A stretch of DNA of 64,000 nt from Pseudoips prasinana. Taxonomy: Eukaryota > Arthropoda > Insecta > Lepidoptera > Nolidae. Made by a program: the position numbers and the translations under genes. The notes under the pieces are model-generated. The model had not been told where the DNA came from and did not search any database. It was given only the letters and a program-made list of their open reading frames with translations. Positions 59,083 to 64,000 of the stretch are shown here, in pieces (the first letter of the stretch is position 1; each line of letters begins with the position of its first letter). The stretch is from positions 16,113,501-16,177,500 of the forward strand of contig OX621242.1 in assembly GCA_951640165.1 (NCBI GenBank), given 5' to 3'.

Positions 59083-59664
59083 ATAGATAATTACATGTTC
59101 TTGCACACAAATATCTGTCCTGTGAGGGAATCGAACCCACGACCTGCGAAGCCCTTCAAATAAAATGAAGTGTCATATCACATGGCGGCTCTATTTACTA
59201 TTAAACATTTTTTTTTTCAAAATATTGATTGTGGATTAGTCGTAGTACAAATACGTGAGATATCATTAACTTTTTAATCTTCACTTATTTAAGAGCCATG
59301 CCGTTCGGCGTAGATAATTCCATGCGGCTCTGTTTCCACCAAGACTTTTGACTTCTTGATATGATATAATGATCATCCTCATCATATCAGCCGAAAGATG
59401 CCCACTGCTTGACAAAGGCCTCTCCCAAACATCTCCAATATGACATAATAGAGTCATGTTATTCATTTAATAAGTACAGTGCTTATATAAGATGTCGATA
59501 TAGGTAGTAAAATATATATAAAACTATAAATTTAGATTATTAGACCAATAAATAATCTCTTCGACAATAACTTAAATAAGCTAAGTAACTAAAACCATTA
59601 GTATCGTAAATTAAATCTTATTTCTAAATGTTTCATACAAGCCACAAATCCAAAACCTGAATGT

Positions 59665-59765
59665 ACCTAGAAATATTATCTATATTACTACAAACATGTA
59701 CTGACTATTTACAATCGCTTTTTCCAAGTCTACGTGAATAAAAACCTTTTTTTATTTTTATTATT
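59665..59765 (+). mobile_element. LINE 3' tail fragment
   Basis: Ends AAGTCTACGTGAATAAAAAC on the plus strand, matching the tail at 51835-52310 in opposite orientation. Confidence 0.6.
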
Positions 59766-60664
59766 TTAAGCGGCTGTATTTAAAGTAACTAAATGTGTAT
59801 CCGTCTACATCAGACATAAAATCCCATTTCTTCATTTACCAAAAATAGATTTACACTGTTAATAACGTCAAATATGGGTTTAGGATAATTATTGTTCACC
59901 ATCTCAATTGGTTGATGCATTAAACAAAAAAAATAGATTAAATTAAAAAAAAACATGCGGGGCAGTCTTTGGGGACTGCCGATAGAAGTGAAAACAATTT
60001 TTTTATGTCTGAAAGTAGTGTTTATTTGATCCGAGTAGCGAGTGGAACATGCTACTTCCCACCTTTGGGCTGTAAAGGCTCATAGTAATTGCTTCCCTCC
60101 CGATGGTGCAAATAAATTTAAAAAAATCGAACTAAATTAAGAAAAATATTCTGCGGTCATCTGAGTGAATAAACGGCCAGTGCGAAATAAACAAAAAGAC
60201 CCTCCATCTTACTAATACTCGTTTAGGTCAGTAGTGTAGTGTCCTGACGCGAGTTTAACATTCCATCCTAAAAATTGCACAACGACGACAGAGAAGTTTT
60301 TACTACAAAAAATAAATTGTCATCTCCAATTGTCTTGACTTGACTTTACTATCAGGTACGTATTCGATTTTTAATTATGACGCGATAATGATAAACAATG
60401 ATTTGGATGTTGACTACTTATTATTAAAACCTGTGCAAAATAAATCATTTGAATTCCCTTAGTCAAAGTAAATAAGTAGTTAAGACAACGCTATTATGAG
60501 CAATGAGAGTAAGGCCCCAGAATCTAGTTTGAGTTTATGACAGCATTACAGTAGATCCATGTTCGCCAAGGTATAGGCTTCGTTTCTTCAAAGGGTCTGC
60601 ACTTACATTTGCTATATAGAGAATTTGTATTATTATCACTTAATAGTGTAAACGGACAACTTAC

Positions 60665-60789
60665 TTTTAGGTTTTGAAGCTCTCTTCTTCTTAACTTTCT
60701 TCTGAACCATTAAAGTAGTCTTTTTACAATAATGTTCTAACATTTTCAGAAACAAGTGCACTGTCTCTACTAAGTCCACTAAGTAAGAC
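60665..60789 (-). CDS. timeout: timeout exon B
   Basis: This 125-nt exon encodes SYLVDLVETVHLFLKMLEHY and then a lysine-rich run, KKVKKKRASKPK. The block is one of the best conserved in TIMELESS proteins (human SFLRDLVETTHLFLKMLERF, then a basic KKRRKKKK run). The acceptor is ttttag|G and the donor AAA|gtaagt. The basic run could be a nuclear localisation signal; that is inferred from composition. The short 590-nt intron to exon A and the 10.3-kb intron to exon C flank it. Confidence 0.95.
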
Positions 60790-60862
60790 CTAAAAGATAT
60801 AAAACAAAAATGTATCAACATCGTTCCACAACCAAGCCAAACTAAAATCAGTTTGTTTAAAA

Positions 60863-61030
60863 AAAGAAAACGCCCGCACTAGGAAATGAATCCCGTGAAT
60901 GACGGACACAAAGTCCACACATACTCAGAACTTATGGTTCACACAAATAGTTGTCCTGTGGGGGATTCGAACCTGGATACGGAGGGGCAAGGCGACTATA
61001 TTAACCGCTACGGCACATGTGCAGTCAAAC
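60863..61030 (-). mobile_element. SINE family C
   Basis: Holds AACGCCCGCACTAGG, GTTCACACAAATAGTTGTCC and the head GTAGCGGTTAATATAGTCGC (minus). It is 73 bases beyond the exon B acceptor. Confidence 0.75.
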
Positions 61031-61379
61031 TACTAATCGATCGCCCGTTGATATCGCAGGCAACGGAGACAGCAGCGGCATATAAATAGGGTTCCGTTAG
61101 TACTCTCCGAATACGGAATGCTAAAAACGGACCAAATAGGAAGCCTCACATACTGAATTTCCCGTAACTTCCTTGGACTCATAAACTTAGTCTTTAATTA
61201 TCTACCACCAAAACCAGACCGCATAAGTTGCTGCTATTTTTCTTTTGCCAAACAGCTGACGCAATTCGTAGTTGGTAGAAAAAAATCAATGTGACTACTG
61301 AGATACATACTTGTACAATTTTAGGTACCTATTTGGTACGGAACCCTATAAAAAGATAAAGTAATAACATTTAACTCAC

Positions 61380-61667
61380 CTCGGCATTTTATTATCGTCA
61401 TAATTTAAAAACGTCGTTAGTATAAATTCTCGATACTCCAACACATAGAAGATGTTGCTCTTTAAAACTTTAGCAGACTCTTTAACCGTAGGATCAGGGC
61501 TCTTATCCATAGCTAGGAGGGTATTAAGCAACTCTTTGTAAGCTCTGAGAGCCAAGTGTAGCCGCCTTACCCATGCTGGGAACTTTTTCTTTTCAACTTT
61601 TATCATGTCATAGTACTTTTCCATTTGCTGTTGAACGTAATGAAACATCGGCACTGACATTGTTTCG
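61380..61667 (-). CDS. timeout: timeout exon A (first in window)
   Basis: This 288-nt exon encodes about 95 residues beginning ETMSVPMFHYVQQQMEKYY and ending NYDDNKMPR. It matches the TIMELESS segment that in human reads SVRTFHFIEQNLTNYYEM, followed by the RRxHLALKAYQELL helix, here RRLHLALRAYKELL. The acceptor is atatttcag and the donor is GAG|gtgagt. It enters with two bases borrowed from an upstream exon not found in the window and leaves two bases (AG). The ATG at 61654 is internal rather than a start, because the family is far longer on the N-terminal side. No upstream coding exon was recognised between 61668 and 64000. Confidence 0.93.
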
Positions 61668-62051
61668 CTGAAATATAAATAAACATTATCCTACGACATT
61701 TTTGTGGGTAGTTCGTAACTACTCAAAATTTTAAAGCAAAAATATTTATATAGACTTGCTGAACGAAGCACAAGCAAAAAAAATTGCTAATCCTTTAATT
61801 ATAAAAGTTCAGGGCATTGGATATGTTGAAAGTGTGCAAACACGTTTCTTTTTGTACATAGTCGGCATAATTTATTAAAAATGTAAACAATGTTATAGAT
61901 ATATATTATACACGACTTGATGATTTTAGATTTTTTTAATTTAATGAATACTACATATACTACAATTTGCTAACTAGTAGGTTGTTTTATACTCGTAGCA
62001 AACTAGCTGTGCTTTGCGGTTTCACGTGTGTTTAATTTTATTATTATAATA

Positions 62052-62325
62052 ATAATAATATCCTGAGACATTATTTAAACACGGCCATCTGATCCCAAAC
62101 TAAGCAGAGCTTGTACTATGGAAACCAGATAACTGATAAACTACATATAGTACTTTTCTTTTATAGATTATATATTATGTAATACATACTTATATAAATA
62201 ATTACACCCAGACTCAGGACAATCAGACATGTTCATGCACACAAATCTCAGTCCTGGGAGCCATCGAACCCACGACCTCCGGAGTGAAAAGCACGCATTT
62301 GCCAACCACGCCAACAGGCCCGTTA
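62052..62325 (-). mobile_element. tRNA-headed SINE (family A), best full copy
   Basis: On the minus strand the order is: a tRNA-like head with GTTGGCAAATGC and GGAGGTCGTGGGTTCGATGG (B box), then the CCTGAGTCTGGGTGT body, then CTGCTTAGTTTGGGATCAGA and TGGCCGTGTTTAAATAATGT, and an (ATT)n tail. RNA polymerase III-type origin is inferred from the head. Confidence 0.8.
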
Positions 62326-62475
62326 ATTAGCCTATGTGTTATTCGGATATATAAGCTGTATTACTACAAATTTTTATCTAAATCCGTTCGGTAATTTTTG
62401 AGCGAAAGAGTAACAAACACGCATATATCCATACATCTATACTCACTAACTGTCTCAATTTTAATATTATAGTAG
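62325..62475 (-). mobile_element. truncated Helitron
   Basis: On the minus strand it carries the family's TTTGTTACTCTTTCGCTC and GGATTTAGATAAAAAT body sequences from about 62475. The CTAG end is missing, replaced by the junction with the SINE at 62325. Confidence 0.65.
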
Positions 62476-63197
62476 GAAGTAGGATTACAGTCCAATCCTT
62501 TACATTAAAAAATACCTATCGGAACTTATCAATACTTATGCAAATCTATTACACAAAATATTGAATTTATGTTGCCGACATTAGTCAGAAAATAAAAATA
62601 TATGTTGCACACGTTCAGCCTATCGATATATTAAATCGAAATAGTCTTCACTTGATATTACGTTAGCGGTACACAGTAAAATAACTAAAGTATGTAAGTA
62701 AGTATACATATAAATAGCTTCAAATTTATTTACTAAAAATCTTAGCCTATACATTAAGAGGCGATCAAAATGTTTTACTTGTAGAAATCTTTGCGTAATT
62801 AATATAGATACTTAGCATTTCAGCCAAGTCATCGTTCACTGTAACTTTCTATGCGATTAAAGAGATTTACGAAGTTACATGGTCAACCTTCATATTATGT
62901 TATGTTGATGTTATTAGAAGAAAATATAAATGGATAAGCAAAGTCGAAAAACTATATATATTCGCTATACTCTTTTACTGTACTATGACTGCGTTCGTAC
63001 TTAATGTCTCGAGGATACAATAGTTTTTTATAGATTGAACTTTAATCTATGCGTGGGATTGTTCCAAGAGAACTGAACTAAAGAACTAATTTCAATATGG
63101 TTAATATCAATAACACAAAGTTACTTTTTAATTAGTATAGTTCTTAGTTTCAAGATTAAAAATAAATAGAAGATAGTAATCTATTTCAGTCAGTCAC

Positions 63198-63460
63198 GGG
63201 TTTTTAACCCCCGACGGCAAAAAGGGGTGTTATAAGTTTGACGTCGATGCCGTGTGTGTGTGTTTCTGTCTGTGGCATCGTAGCTCTCAAACGGATGGAC
63301 CGATTTCAATGCGGCTTTTTTCATTTGAAAGCCAGTTTCCTTGCGGTTGTTCTTAGCTATGTTTGTTTAATATCGGTCCAACTTTATAATAGTATCAGCT
63401 CTTTTCCAAAATGAAGAAATTATAGTTGTAGTCGGGCATGTGTCTTTGTTAAATAGATAT
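63198..63460 (+). repeat. lepidopteran dispersed repeat (GGGTTTTTAACCCCCGAC type)
   Basis: Begins GGGTTTTTAACCCCCGACGG, then GGGGTGTTATAAGTTTGACG and GGACCGATTTCAATGCGGCT. This is a recurrent non-coding repeat of moth genomes. The right boundary is uncertain. Confidence 0.6.
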
Positions 63461-63764
63461 AAAAAGTAAAGACAAGTGGTTAGAAGTTATATGTCATTTT
63501 CATACGCTTTGATTATGTCATGATAAAAAGATTTTAAAAGATAAAATTGGAATGCTCAGCCAACTTATGCTTTTAAATCGTTGCTAACCGACGCGGCTAA
63601 ACTCGGCTGTCACGTCCCGAAGTTCAAACCCAGCTTCCTTAATAGGTGTAGTCTCACATAAAAATTAGGTGGGATACAGGAAGGAAATTAGGGGAAGAAG
63701 CGGGTGATCGGCATGTAGTCATCTTATAATAAGTACAACGTTTAATATAAATATTAAATAACAT

Positions 63765-63870
63765 GGAAAAAAGAGATGTGCAAAGATCATGACAAATGGA
63801 AATCAGTTGTCTCTGTCTACTCCTGGGAAATAGGCAATTGTCTATGTCCGTAAATACCATGGGATATCTT
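63765..63870 (+). mobile_element. LINE 3' end fragment
   Basis: Matches 17810-17930: ATGACAAATGGAAATCAGTT and CTGGGAAATAGGCAATTGTC. Confidence 0.55.
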
Positions 63871-63880
63871 AGGAGCGTAA

Positions 63881-64000
63881 TCTATACATATAATAAAATC
63901 GTAGGAAAGTGAAAACTGTACATTAAATATTTTTATTAAAGGATACTTGGGGCGTGATCTACAATCGAAATCGAATCCCAAAATAAAGTTTTTAGAATTT
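63881..64000 (+). mobile_element. Helitron 5' part, cut by window edge
   Basis: Begins TCTATACATATAATAAAA after an A at 63880 and is the same family as 41821-42150. The 3' end is outside the window. Confidence 0.8.

Larger units (their letters stand above)
50386..60664 (-). other. timeout: timeout intron B/C
   Basis: The largest intron, 10.3 kb. It contains Helitrons (51256-51568, 53452-54392), LINE tails (51835-52310, 59665-59765), an RTE tail (51610-51825), a pair of CTCF-like motifs (52988-53033) and the full-length LINE (55021-59082). The stretches 50400-51130, 52320-52980 and 59770-60640 have no feature I can identify. Confidence 0.75.
1548..61667 (-). other. timeout: timeout (TIMELESS orthologue) gene locus, partial, 15 coding exons
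   Basis: Fifteen minus-strand exons join in one reading frame: 61380-61667, 60665-60789, 50241-50385, 47258-47338, 40994-41103, 40184-40234, 39991-40063, 36640-36838, 28044-28192, 23365-23459, 15428-15637, 14284-14451, 4396-4581, 2945-3141 and 1548-2010. Each has an AG acceptor and a GT donor, except 36640-36838, which uses GC. Phases match at every junction. The encoded 846 or so residues align end to end, in order, with the middle and C-terminal part of vertebrate TIMELESS as I know it. That family (Tof1/Swi1/TIM-1) acts in the nucleus with TIPIN at replication forks. The Drosophila-type circadian TIMELESS lacks the C-terminal SANT-like and WRIP region seen here, so timeout is preferred. 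The N-terminal exons lie past base 64000 and the last residues left of 1548. No promoter is in the window. Confidence 0.93.
61668..64000 (-). other. timeout: timeout intron upstream of exon A
   Basis: No upstream exon was recognised, so this intron runs off the right edge. It contains a SINE (62052-62325), a truncated Helitron (62325-62475), a dispersed repeat (63198-63460), a LINE end (63765-63870) and the start of a Helitron (63881-64000). The stretch 62480-63190 shows nothing clear. Confidence 0.75.

Noticed and set aside
59281..59466. 61-codon minus-strand reading
   Set aside because: It overlaps an RTE-type tail fragment (59375-59450) and shows no domain.

Overview
The window is AT-rich animal DNA, almost certainly from a moth or butterfly (Lepidoptera). 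The repeats point there: short tRNA-headed SINEs, non-autonomous Helitrons that start TC, end CTAG and sit between A and T, RTE-type tails ending in ATGATGATG, the dispersed 'ACCGGCCAAGTGCGAGTCGGAC ... CTACGGAACCCT' repeat, and a mariner. No tRNA or rRNA gene, CRISPR array or bacterial-type operon was seen.

One host gene fills the window. It lies on the minus strand from about 61667 to 1548 and is the insect orthologue of vertebrate TIMELESS (timeout/tim-2, the Tof1/Swi1 family of replication-fork protection proteins), not the circadian paralogue. I could place 15 coding exons (2540 nt, about 846 codons) whose splice phases all agree. They cover the middle and C-terminal part of the protein: an MxxYVQQQMEKYYDM helical segment, the DLVETVHLFLKMLE block, PFDAASDVPID, an acidic linker, the NRFCHPSVV and IIKMLHRVAWD helices, two SANT/Myb-like helical units (WSEEQDEELRRLY and FSEEEDEILKDLW), a basic KKRQKK segment, the VPISEE / YWRIP region and a charged tail. 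The N-terminal TIMELESS domain lies beyond base 64000. The final C-terminal residues lie left of 1548 and were not resolved.

The rest is intron, swollen to nearly 60 kb by mobile elements, often nested. From right to left: a Helitron and SINE cluster (62-64 kb); a 10.3-kb intron holding a full-length CR1/Jockey-like LINE (55021-59082, 10-bp target duplication inside an older SINE) and two Helitrons (53.4-54.4 kb); an MITE split by a LINE 3' fragment (46.6-47.2 kb); the second dispersed-repeat copy (45.5-46.1 kb); LINE, RTE, Helitron and MITE pieces (41-45 kb); SINEs and a 246-bp MITE (38-39.7 kb); the exon with a GC donor (36.6-36.8 kb) and a decayed partial copy of it 1.6 kb away (34.9-35.0 kb); a 5S-rRNA-like SINE with a 33-bp triplication (34.4-34.7 kb); a foldback element with nearly perfect arms of about 130 bp (24.3-24.6 kb); a broken mariner (21.1-22.3 kb); a duplicated hairpin (19.4 kb); a degenerate tandem array with a period of about 104 bp (12.0-12.9 kb); and the first dispersed-repeat copy, itself nested in a LINE tail (10.9-11.5 kb).

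I found no new multi-gene system. The observations most worth checking are the GC-AG exon and its degraded duplicate, the nearly intact LINE, the foldback element, the tandem array, and CTCF-like motifs, some carried by SINEs.
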